NCBI GenBank assembly: GCA_020796225.1
Contig: CM036759.1
Span: 71,339,512 to 71,403,511, forward strand
Reading direction: 5' to 3'
DNA length: 64,000 nt
Source: Arion vulgaris
Lineage: Eukaryota; Mollusca; Gastropoda; Stylommatophora; Arionidae
Shown: positions 54,770 through 64,000 of the stretch, piece by piece
Numbering within the stretch: position 1 is the first letter of the stretch
How the letters are laid out: every line of letters begins with the position of its first letter
Program-made: the position numbers and the translations under genes
The notes under the pieces: generated by a model
Told to the model about the DNA's origin: nothing
Seen by the model: only the letters and a program-made list of their open reading frames with translations
Database searches by the model: none

Positions 54770-56200
54770 TGCCTTCCTCTCCAAGCTATAGCAAGTAAGC
54801 ACATCACAACATCCCTGGACAGAGTGCAGAATCAGGGTCTCAGGTTTATATGTGGGGAATGAGAACGACCCCAACTGCTGCTTGTGAAGTTGATGCCAAC
54901 ATCGAACCACTAGATATTAGGAGACGAAGGGCACTAATAGAAGCAGTCGAGCGATATAAAAGAATAGAAAAAACCATCCCAACAGACAAACTATTGACAG
55001 GTGGAAATCCAATCAAAGAATCCAGCAAAATCATTGCTGGAAGTTGGGAAAAATCTCGAAGAACACTACCATCTCCCAACTGACAGAGAACCGATCACAA
55101 GATGCCCCGCCCACCACCATGGCTAAACATAAAACAACCAGTAATCCAGAAATACCTCCTTGACAAAACTATAAACAAAACAACACTTGCACCGATCTTA
55201 AAAACCTGCGCACTGGAGACAATAGACAGTTATCCAACTTCCTCTATCCATGCCTACACTGATGGTTCAGCTTTCAAAGCCACTACTTACGCTGGCTTCG
55301 GCATATACCTGAAATATCCAGATGGAACTACCTATAGTTACTGTGCTCCTTGTGGTAATATATGTTCCAACTATGAGGCAGAGATTATAGCCATAAAGAC
55401 CGCTGTAGAACTAGTCCACCAGCAGTTTGAACTTGGAGAGAATATTGTCCAAGACATGATAGTATTTACTGACTCACAGTCCACACTACAAGCTTTAGAA
55501 GAACAGCAGAATCAGTCAAGCGAGATCCAGTCATTGGCATTAGTCATCCACAATCTGATTTCCTCCTTTGATATTAATGTCATTCTACAGTGGATTCCTG
55601 GGCACACAAATATCCCAGGAAATGACAAGGCAGATCATCTGGCCAAACAGGGATCATCAAAACCACAAATAGACAAACCTGTTAGCATACAAAGTATAAA
55701 ACAGATTCTGAAAAACATCTCCAGAGAAGATTGGCTGAACCGATGGGCTATGGGGACGACTGGTCAGGACATGTATGCAGAGATGAATAGACCAAACCCC
55801 AAGGACAATATAAATCTGCTACAACGAAAAGATCAAAGCACTATCTTTCAGTTAAGAACAGGACATGTTGGACTGAATTACCACCTACACAGAATAAACC
55901 CCACACACCTACCACACTGTAGAAAGTGCAGTCACTCATGTGAGACAGTACAGCATATCTTGCTTGAATGTCCTGGACTACATAAAGCTAGACAAGAACT
56001 CCTCCCACCACACCCATCTATTCATAATACCCTTTACACTAGTCTCCCACAACTACAGAACACATGCAGATTCTACAAACTGGCATTGGCTGCCCAAGAG
56101 TGAAAACTCGCAGCCCTGGTTAGAAGAAAAGAAGAAGAACCTAACCCAAAACCATGATTTTTGGGGAAAAATTGTGTCTGGCCCTCACCAACAAAAGTGA
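54770..56200 (+). pseudogene. I-type LINE, 5'-truncated
   Basis: It starts within the RT thumb (LDRVQNQGLRFICG-like at 54815, then MRTTPTAACEVDANIEPLDI). A small frameshift around 55070 separates this from the open RNase H frame at 55102. The 3' untranslated part ends near 56200. It is one of the best-preserved I-type pieces here. Confidence 0.85.
55102..56103 (+). CDS. Intact RNase H and zinc-finger tail of an I-type LINE
   Basis: This 333-residue open frame is the carboxyl part of a LINE polyprotein. The RNase H catalytic residues are all present: D54 in YTDGS, E94 in NYEAEIIAIKTA, D124 in FTDSQS and D178 in GNDKADHLAKQ, with the conserved H168 in WIPGHTNIPGN. RNase H removes the RNA strand after reverse transcription. 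A C-x2-C-x8-H-x4-C zinc knuckle follows at residues 273-290 (CRKC...H...C). The annotated start is just the first in-frame methionine after a frameshift; the natural protein began far upstream. It could still give a product only as a fragment. Confidence 0.85.
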   Translation: MPRPPPWLNIKQPVIQKYLLDKTINKTTLAPILKTCALETIDSYPTSSIHAYTDGSAFKATTYAGFGIYLKYPDGTTYSYCAPCGNICSNYEAEIIAIKTAVELVHQQFELGENIVQDMIVFTDSQSTLQALEEQQNQSSEIQSLALVIHNLISSFDINVILQWIPGHTNIPGNDKADHLAKQGSSKPQIDKPVSIQSIKQILKNISREDWLNRWAMGTTGQDMYAEMNRPNPKDNINLLQRKDQSTIFQLRTGHVGLNYHLHRINPTHLPHCRKCSHSCETVQHILLECPGLHKARQELLPPHPSIHNTLYTSLPQLQNTCRFYKLALAAQE

Positions 56201-56218
56201 TTACGAGTTACGAGTAAG

Positions 56219-57110
56219 GTGCACTCAGATGGACAACATAACGCCAGGTTTATTGAGCTTGCACTTATCAAGATCCTACCCCACCTTGACATGGTGATCC
56301 TTGAAACAGACAACGGATCTTGTCTGTCTAAGTGGGTAGGTATTGAGGGAGAGCCTATCTCAACGTTATCATTACTCTTAGAAGAGAATGTAGAGATTGG
56401 GGCAACATGAAGGCTGATCTCGCAGTTAAGCAGCTGATAGAAAATGATGCAAGGGATGATGATGTTGTTGTATATACTGATGGGTCGGTTCAACATGGTG
56501 AGAAATCCGGCTGGGGTTTCTTGGCTAATGCGCATGGTAGGGTTGTTGCAGGCGAAGTGGGGCATACAGGACAACTACTTCTAGTATGAGGATGGAGGTT
56601 GAGGCCGTTACTGCTGCCCTCCATTGGATTTCTGGGACTTCATTTACTGGGGCAGTTGTTGTATCTGACTCTCAGTCGATGCTTCACAAGATCAGAAGGG
56701 CAGGTTTCGGTATGAGTGGATGTCGTCTATAAAAGTTTCTAACCTCCAGCGGCTTACGTGGATATACTGTCCTGGGCATGCGGGTGTTTACGGTAATGAG
56801 AGAGCGGACAGGCTTGCATCAACAGCATCGATTTTTGGGGAGTTGAAGATGGATAAGGGAGATATTCTTCGGTCTCTTTGCGACTGTCTGTTGGATGAGG
56901 AAACTAAAATCGATGTTGAATCGATCAAGCGATTTAAGCAGTTTGGAGTTACCCGTTGTTCAAGTCGAACTGGATGCCTGAGAGGCAGAGAGGTGTGTTT
57001 AATCAGCGAGCCACAGGAACAATCAGTATGCATACTCTTTGATATCTATTGGGGAGACTGAGCACCTATGGGTCTGCCTGGAGTGCAATGGCGTCAGTTT
57101 AGTAACCAAT
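56219..57110 (+). pseudogene. LINE family 2 fragment: 5' module joined to RNase H
   Basis: 56219-56360 is the conserved 5' module (CGCCAGGTTTATTGAGC, GCACTTATCAAGATCCTACC, CAGACAACGG...TTGTCTGTC). It is followed at once by RNase H: DVVVYTDGSVQHGEKSGWGF (56460), VVSDSQSMLHKI (56660) and WIYCPGHAGVYGNERADRLA (56757). The endonuclease and RT are missing, so this is an internally deleted copy. It shows that the 5' module belongs to family 2 as well as to the I-type LINE and element A. Confidence 0.78.
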
Positions 57111-57114
57111 AACC

Positions 57115-57810
57115 AATAAGGAGAGCCACTCTGGTATAAGTAGTTGTGCAGATGCAGTTACGTTTGATGAGATTTGTGTCAACACAGGCAGGCAGAATCC
57201 CAGAGTGAATATTTCTGCACGTCTCTCGGTCAGTGCCTACGAAACTGCCCTCCTGGGACAACCGGGCAAGGTACTGTTGCACTAATATCCCCGGAAGAAC
57301 TGGAGTGGGTGATGTTGGCAGCGCATAATTTCAGTTGCGTTGCTAGCGCCGAATGAAACGACCCTCTAAAATATCTGTGCGCAGCCCCAGTCCAGTGTTT
57401 CCAGGGGACAGGAAAAATGCAGAGTAGACAGTGCAAATTGCCAAGTGCAGACCCGTGCACCGAAATGGCTGAGAATACTCCTAATCAGGAACAAACTCAC
57501 CGTGAATAGAAAAGTAAGGCCGATAATGCAGAGGGTTGACTGGTACAAACCCAAACATTGGCGACAGGCGATACTGTTCGGACACCGATCATCCTACTCT
57601 AGTAAGATGACATCCAAGTGGCAAACCCATCCGTCACACAGTTCTAGGGAATGCTACCCTAGTAAATAAAATGCTGGCAATAAATCTGATGTGCTGTCCT
57701 AGGCACCCATAGGTGCATAACTTGGCATAAAGCACAATCACTCTTAGGCTCAGATCACATACAAACCACAAAGTGGTTTAATAAGTGGTCGATATAGAGC
57801 GTTAAGTAGA
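57115..57810 (+). mobile_element. Element D, 3' part
   Basis: It contains AACTGCCCTCCTGGGACAAC, TAATATCCCCGGAAGAACTG, GGCTGAGAATACTCCTAATC and then from about 57655 the SINE R 3' half (CTACCCTAGTAAATAAAATG, CAGATCACATACAAACCACA, GATATAGAGCGTT). It ends in AGAAGAAGCAGCAG. SINE R therefore shares its tail with this longer element. Confidence 0.75.
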
Positions 57811-57878
57811 AGAAGCAGCAGTATCCAAACTGCTCAAATTTTACTGTCTTGTTTTGGTTATATTAATTATTATTTCAG

Positions 57879-57987
57879 ACAACAGAATACGTGTGACAAT
57901 AGCTGTGGTGATATCATGCATTGGGGTGTTCCTGATTGTGGTCCTGTTTGTTTATCTTTACCTGAGACGGAAGAAGAAAGGCATCAT
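57879..57987 (+). CDS. Transmembrane exon of the unidentified type I membrane protein
   Basis: This 109-nt exon lies between a strong acceptor (ATTATTATTTCAG) and a consensus donor (AT|GTAAGT). It encodes NRIRVTIAVVISCIGV and FLIVVLFVYLYL, about 22 hydrophobic residues, followed by the basic stop-transfer sequence RRKKKG. It opens with two bases (AC) that complete the codon begun by the 49113-49250 exon, and ends phase 2. Small basic-flanked exons like this are typical of single-pass receptors. The cytoplasmic exons must lie beyond the window or among the LINEs. Confidence 0.72.
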
Positions 57988-58214
57988 GTAAGTTTGTGTA
58001 GTTGCGGAACATGATGTGATATTTTATTTGTCATAATAATAGTTTCAGTTTGGATTATCTTCATTGCACTCCGGACATATTGTGTTAAGTTATTCGATCG
58101 ATGTCATAGAACATTGGACATTCTCATGCATGTTCAGTCTTACGCTGCAGCAGCCACCCCAAAGTCCACTTGCACACAGTACCCATGAGAAGTTGATTAG
58201 TATATTTTCTTGGG

Positions 58215-61200
58215 ACGATGTTGCGCCAGGGTTAGTGAAGGGGCACTAATCAAGACCCTGTCCCCCACGAAAACCGACCCGACCTACCCTTCCCATAGAC
58301 CTCGAAAGACACCCGCGTATCAAGTGACAATATATTGAACATGAATCAGAAAACGGGCATGCCAAAGTGCCACTTGCCATTATGCACTGGAACGCAGAAG
58401 GAGCAAACAGCAAGCAAGCTGGATATAACAAGAAAACGGAATTGGAAAATGTCTTGCACGAGAAGCAGGTCAGTGTTTGTTGTATCCAAGAGACTCACTT
58501 GCAAGTAGACCAAGCATTCAAAATAAGGGGATACCAATGCCATAGATCGGACAGACAAGATAGGAGAAAGGGAGGAGTACTCACTCTAGTGAAAAACAAC
58601 ATACATTCCATTGAAAAACAGACACACATGGACGGAGCCAGTACCAACTCCTCAAACTACAAACAGATAGCACAAACATAGTTACTAAATTATTACTGCC
58701 CAAACGACAAACCACAGAACCTCAACACAATACAGGTACCAGCCACTAATTTTATCGCAGTTGGGGATTTCAAGTCACTCCCAGAGCTGGGGATACAACC
58801 ACCTAGATCGCAGGGGAAGAGTAGAAACATGGCAAGAGCGATCACTCTCTTATACTAATCAATGCCCCCTCTGACACCCCTACCTTCTACTCCAGAAGAT
58901 GGCACTCAACTTCCACTCCTGATCTAGCCTTCTCTACCCCAGACATATCTGGCCTGATAAGCAGAGAGATAGGAGATCAACTAGGAGGAAGTGACCATCG
59001 GCCAGTATTTCTTACCATCATGAGTGTAACCATTGACACCAGCCCTGCCATCACTAGATGGAACTATAAAAAGGCCAACTGGGACTCTTCAGACACCAGA
59101 CAACTTCACTTTTGTCTGAACTAATTGTGAAAGATGGTGATATCAATAAAGTAGTAAAAGACTTTAACAGATGCATCCTTCTAGCAGCAAAAGAAGCCAT
59201 TCCTAGAGGATGTCAACGGGGATATATTCCATACTGTTCAAGCAAACTGCAAAAGTGTCAGGAGGACATGAATGAAGCCAGGAAAAATGCAGAATCTCTA
59301 CCTTCACTAGAATCCCACAATAAATGGAAAAGGGCGGTAGCAGCATTCCAGAAAACAAAGCTAATAGAAAAAACGGAAAAGCTGGAGAGACAAAACAGCA
59401 GCTCTATACCTAGAAAAGATGGTGAAAACTCTGGCAGCTAGTTAAGTCCCAAAATGAAGAACCCACATCATCAAGACAGAGCATTGCACTGGAGGAAAGT
59501 GGCAACATTATAAGAAAAAACAAGCAGCAGATCTTCTAGCTACTACATATAGTATAGAAAGCAATCTCAATATAAACAAAGACCATAAAAAAGAAATTAG
59601 AGCAGAACTACAAGTGAATGAAAGCTGCTTACACCCCTCTGCTTCAATGAGAGAACCTATCACTCTCGGAGAACTACAAAACTCAATTTCTAAATTCAAA
59701 AATAAACAATTCACCTGGCCCAGACAAAATCAGCAATGAAATGCTCATAAACCTGAGCTTAGTAGCTAGGTTAAAGTTATTATAAACGAAATTATAAACC
59801 ACAGCTGGCAGAAAGGTATAGTCCCCCAAATCTGGAGAGAAGCCATCACATTACCTATACTGAAGAAAGGAAAGTGCAAGATCCATGGCTTCAAGCTATC
59901 GACCAATCAGTCTGACAAGCTGTGTTGGTAAAACCATGGAAAGAATCATCAACAACAGAATGAAAGGGTTTTTTAGACTCGGAGCAGATTTTGGTTCCGG
60001 AACAAGTAGGATTCAGGAAATGCCATAGCATAGAAGACCATGGTAACTTTGTAGCCCAGGCCGTTGAAGATGCCTTCCAGGAGAAAAAAAGGTCCTAACA
60101 TTATGGGTAGATTTCAAGTAGGCCTTCGACAAGGTGTGGAAAGATGGTCTTTTTGCACAGCTTAAAAGAAATGGAATCCAAGGCAACATGCTAAGATGTA
60201 TCCAATCGTTCCTGCACAATAGAAGAACCAGAGTCACACTCGATGGACATCAGAGCAAAAAAGGGCTTAATACGTCAGGGGTACCTCAGGGAGGAGTTAT
60301 GTCTCCAATCTCTTCCTTGTCTACATCCACGACCTAGTAAAGGATCTGCCAGCAGGAGTGAAGGCTGCTTTATATGCAGACGACTTAGTTCTATGGTGCG
60401 CAGACAGACACACAACATCTGCAACTAGTAGAATACAGCGAGCAGCAGATAAACATGGAATGGGCAGAGAAGTGGTACGTTACAATCAACACAGACAAAA
60501 TCTCCACAACACTGTTCTCCCTCTCCCCCAGGGACAAAGTAGCCAACATACACTTAGGAACCACTCCAATACAAGAAGAAAGCAATCCAACTTATCTAGG
60601 GATCACATTTGATAATCGACTCACATGGAACAAGCATATAGAAAACACAGAAGGAAAGGCCAGACGAAAAATTGTAATACTCAGAAAACTGGCAAGTACC
60701 AACTGGGGAGCTAATGAACACACACTTAAGAAAGTCTATAGCGGAACAATTGGGCCCCACTAAATTCGGCTCAACAGCATGGGCTATAGCTGCTAACACA
60801 CACCTGCAGACGCTGGACAGAGTGCAAAATCAAGCACTCAGGATCATTACCGGAGCAATGAAATCTACGCCTATCACAGAGATGCAAAATACCACTGGAG
60901 TACAAGCCCTGACTTACAGAAGGGAAACCAAAATATATTCCAGATGGAAAAATACACCAGTATGCCCTTGCATCCAATGAAAGCAAGATTAAATGATCTG
61001 GCACTTGGGCAACTAAGCAGCGCAGCTTTGTCCATCGGGAAAGCGACTAAAGACAGTTCCAAGATGACCTACCAATGCACACAACACCGCTGATACCTAA
61101 TCTCTACCCTGTCCCTGGGAACAATTTAAAGCGATACAGCAAAATCATCACAACAATTAGTGGACTCACAACTGGAGAAATACACAATGACCGGGGGACT

Positions 61201-62355
61201 GCCTAGAGTAGTTGATAGTAGCTCGGCCTGCTAGCTGTGAGGCGCCTCATAGCTCGGGTTCGAACCTACTGTCCGGCATTTGTTCGAGTCCCTGGTCTTA
61301 CTCAGGACGATAACGTGAGTACCTCTGAAGTCGGAGAAAATCTGCCTGTATGGCGAGGAATACTAATTACGAGTACATTGAGCACACGGCTGCCAGTGTA
61401 AAGTAATTTACAATGTCGCACGCTGCTGCCATTGTAAGAAATTGGAAAAACAGATTTTCACGCAAAAATCAGTTTCAGAGATGAAACCGTTTGAGTTGAA
61501 AGCAGGCGAAGGAAAAAAAGAAAAAAAACAAAACAATGACCTGCAGAAGAGAACAGCTACTATGTGCATGATCCAAGAAAACTACCTAAACAATCATGGA
61601 TCCATGCCTACACCGATGGATCTGCAACAGATGCAATTAAGAACTGAGGGGCTGGTATCTATATTACATATCCCAACAATCACACGAAACAAAGTACATG
61701 CCAACTGGTAAATATTGTTCAAACTACAGCGCAGAGGCTCAAGCACTGCTACAGGCCGCAATCATGATCAATAATTCCAACTCTGACTGCCAACAAGTGG
61801 TATTTTCACAGATGCACTATCTGTTTTCAAGCCCTACAAGTAACCATCCATCCCTGAAAAAGAGCTCAGCAAGATCTCTACAAACAAAGAGTTACACTTC
61901 AGTGGGTACCATCACACTGCGGAGTGCCAGGTAATGAGAAGGCAGACACACTTGCTAAAAAGGGAACAGAATGTGAACAAATAGATAATGAAATCACATA
62001 CTTTGAAAAAAAAAAAGCTATCATGGACATTAGAAAAGAACCTACACCATCCAACGATGACTACCACACACTTGACAGACATGGACAGACTATCATCTTC
62101 CGACTCAGGATAAGTCATAACAGACTGAACAAACACCTACACAGGCTAACCTTGTCCCCATCCCTTCTGTGGCACCCTGAAAAACCACAGAACATGTTCT
62201 GCAAGACTGTCCCTGTATGTCCTCCCAAGAGAAATGCTGGCCTACAACACTACATTCAAAACTACATGGCACTAGAGATGAGCTCAGACAACAGTCAACT
62301 TCATCATAAAGCGCGTCTAACAGTATAATCATCAAAATAGCGATGCAAAGAAGAA
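58215..62355 (+). pseudogene. I-type LINE, nearly full length, decayed
   Basis: A 5' module (CGCCAGGGTTAGTGAAGGGG, CACTAATCAAGACCCTG) starts at about 58232. Endonuclease: IMHWNAEGANSKQAGYNKKT (58379), VCCIQETHLQVDQ (58475), then VGDF (58762) and GSDHRPVFLTIMS (58988). RT: PRGCQRGYIPYCSSKLQKCQ (59205), TLWVDFK-AFDKVWKDGL (about 60100, one stop), TSGVPQGGVMSP (60270) and ALYADDLVLWCA with YADD at 60373-60384. RNase H is poor (KYCSNYSAEAQALLQAA at 61700; MPGNEKADTLAKKG at 61924). A tRNA-type SINE lies at about 61207-61440. The 3' end is GCAAAGAAGAAG. Confidence 0.87.
61207..61440 (+). mobile_element. Probable tRNA-derived SINE in the LINE
   Basis: GGTTCGAACCTACTG at 61257 is a good B box and TAGTAGCTCGGCCTGCTAGC about 35 bp upstream is in the A-box position. 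GTTCGAGTCCCTGG at 61283 is a second B-box-like word. The body ends about CTGCCATTGTAAGAAATTGG. It separates RT from RNase H of the surrounding LINE. No target duplication was identified, so the limits are approximate. Confidence 0.6.
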
Positions 62356-63010
62356 GTTCTTACAGTCTGGTTAGAGTTGTAGATTCTCGCTATTCGTGAA
62401 TCATGTCGCGTCCTCTCTCCCTTAATGAATTTATAATATCAGCCTGGTCCATTGCTCCCCCGCTTTGTACAGCAGCCATACCTGCAAGCCTTTTTAATTT
62501 TAGTTTAGTTTAGTCGTCAGATCACCATCATTGCACGTCGAACAAATTAGTCCATAAGTGCTCCGATCTCTCCCTCAGTATGTCCATCAGCTGTGGCGAC
62601 TAACGACACGGTTCTTTGTTGGTTTACAATTCTTCTTTGTCTGCCAGCATAGCGTTCTTGTCGAGCTACACCACACTTAACTTTGAGTTCTTGCAGTCTG
62701 GTTAGTGTTGTGGATTAGCCGCTATTACGTGAATCATGTACACGCCCTCTCTCCCTTAAGAAATTTATAATATCAGCCTGGTCCGTTGCTCCCGCTTGGA
62801 CAGCAGCCATACCTGCAAGCCTATCCGCACTTTCATTTTCCCCTTACACCTGCATGCCCTGGCACAAAAATAAGTGTTCTTTGTCAGCCTAGACCTCCTC
62901 AGTGACTCCATCCAGTGTCTCCTAGCCCATCCTGATTCAATCTTCCTGAGCATACTCATTGAGTCACTGAGAAAACATGCATGGATAAAAGTCATGTTGC
63001 CGAAAAGTAA
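62356..63010 (-). pseudogene. LINE family 2 RNase H fragment
   Basis: The minus strand reads FIHACFLSDSMSMLRKIESG, SLRRSRL and further decayed RNase H, homologous to 31670-32090. A segment of about 140 bp is duplicated (62362-62490 and 62683-62820, both with ATAATATCAGCCTGGTCC). Confidence 0.75.
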
Positions 63011-63334
63011 GAAACAGCAGTGTACAGTCGTCTCGACAATACAAACTCCCGGGTAAATGATCGCACCAAAATTAAAGGGATGAGAGGTGTATCCAGCGAA
63101 GAGACGTTGACCCACGTGGGGCAAAACTCTGAGCCAGTATAGCTCTAGCTCTCTCGTCCCCTAGAGCCCGATATGCCGGGTCCCAGGTTGAGTTGCATGT
63201 AGCCCACATAGGGCAGAAACTCGGGGCTCTGATGAGGGCCGGGTGAGCTCTGTGTCCAGGCAGAGCTAGAGGCAATGGGAAGGCGTGCACTGTGAGAAAC
63301 ATAAGAAACAGTAGTCGTCAGTGAAGGAGTCCTT

Positions 63335-64000
63335 ACTTTACAGTTGCGTTGCTAGAGCCTATTGAAACGACCCTCTAGAATATGCTTGCGCAGCCCCAGA
63401 CCAGTGTTTCCTGGAGACAGGAAAATGCAAAGTAAAATCCTTGCAAATTGCCCAGCAAAGAATCGGCTGAGAATACTCCTATTCAGGAACAAACTCACCT
63501 TGGATAGAAAAGTATGGCCGATAATGCGAAGCTCTGGCTAGTACAACCAAACATTGGCTAAGAGGCAATACTTTTGGACGCCGATCATCCTACACAGATG
63601 ACGGTCAAACACCATGGCTCAGATCACATAAAGGCTAAGCATACCGCTAACATATGATCGTTTGTTTGAAAAGCAATACAAAAAAGGTCATACTTCCTAG
63701 ACTAGCCCTAGAAGGGTTGAGGTTGCTCTGGTCTTTCGGGCGACCTCACCCAGTCAGCACATGTAGCTAATGCTCTTTTGGCATAGATCTAAGCCCAAAT
63801 AAATGGCACTGAAGGTCATTAAAGAGTGGTTACCTTACGATGCGTATGGAACGACCTCACCAGAGGCAGGAAATCCGATCGAGAAGTCATCCGTTCTGCC
63901 TTCATTAAACTAACTCTGTCCGAGAAAGAGCTGTCCGAGAAAGAGTTACAAGGACAATAGGTCTCCTGCAACGATCACTCTTGAAGGATCTAAGCTTTAA
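63335..64000 (+). mobile_element. Element D-prime, plus-strand copy running off the window
   Basis: It matches the reverse complement of 24080-24690. CAGTTGCGTTGCTAGAG, GGCTGAGAATACTCCTATTC and GGACGCCGATCATCCTACAC also match element D (57330-57600). From 63615 it continues CCATGGCTCAGATCACATAA and, to the end, CTTGAAGGATCTAAGCTT. The 3' end is outside the window. Confidence 0.72.

Noticed and set aside
61220..61300. Functional tRNA gene
   Set aside because: The B box is good, but the arms do not complete a cloverleaf and it lies within a decayed LINE; a SINE head fits better.

Overview
The window is animal genomic DNA packed with transposable elements. A fragment of the 18S rRNA 5' end (1641-1771, minus) reads like lophotrochozoan, most likely molluscan, 18S, and the transposon mix (I-superfamily and RTE-like LINEs, Penelope, mariner, piggyBac-like MITEs, several SINEs, many minisatellites) fits that. 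There is no prokaryotic gene organisation; most open frames are short by-products of repeats.

Two host genes can be recognised from exons. On the minus strand, two phase-0 exons (18505-18774 and 12342-12416) join in frame and read as a homologue of the spliceosome/debranching factor CWF19L2. On the plus strand, three exons (23490-23758, 49113-49250, 57879-57987) with matching splice phases appear to encode the extracellular part and transmembrane segment of a type I membrane protein that I do not recognise. Everything else lies in or between their introns.

Layout. 1-4.2 kb: minisatellites and a retrotransposed unit carrying pre-rRNA sequence. 4.2-10.8 kb: decayed RTE-like and I-type LINE pieces. 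10.8-12.3 kb: a 37-bp satellite that runs exactly to the 5' splice site of the CWF19L2 exon. 12.6-18 kb: three copies of a ~1.3-kb non-autonomous element ('element A') and a 36-bp satellite. 18-24.7 kb: the other CWF19L2 exon, SINEs, another element A, and the first membrane-protein exon. 24.9-32 kb: minus-strand RTE and I-type LINEs with nested insertions, then a second RNase H LINE family. 31.8-46.6 kb: LINE and Penelope copies whose sequence is peculiarly corrupted toward homopolymers. 47-64 kb: element fragments, a nested LINE/mariner/SINE stack, a 47-bp satellite, and two I-type LINE copies.

The most interesting system is element A and its relatives. Its copies are flanked by 7-12 bp target-site duplications, start with GGGGTC and end in a short microsatellite, and share a 5' module of about 130 nt whose helices show compensatory changes. 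In two places the element is preceded by the first ~131 nt of 18S rRNA and, upstream of that, a leader of 512-513 nt that I interpret as the 5' external transcribed spacer. In the first copy the target-site duplication encloses the whole rRNA-element fusion, so the fusion RNA itself seems to have been reverse transcribed and inserted. The second copy leads into a full LINE with endonuclease, RT and RNase H. This suggests a LINE that resides in, or was transcribed from, 18S rDNA by RNA polymerase I and escapes as pre-rRNA chimeras.
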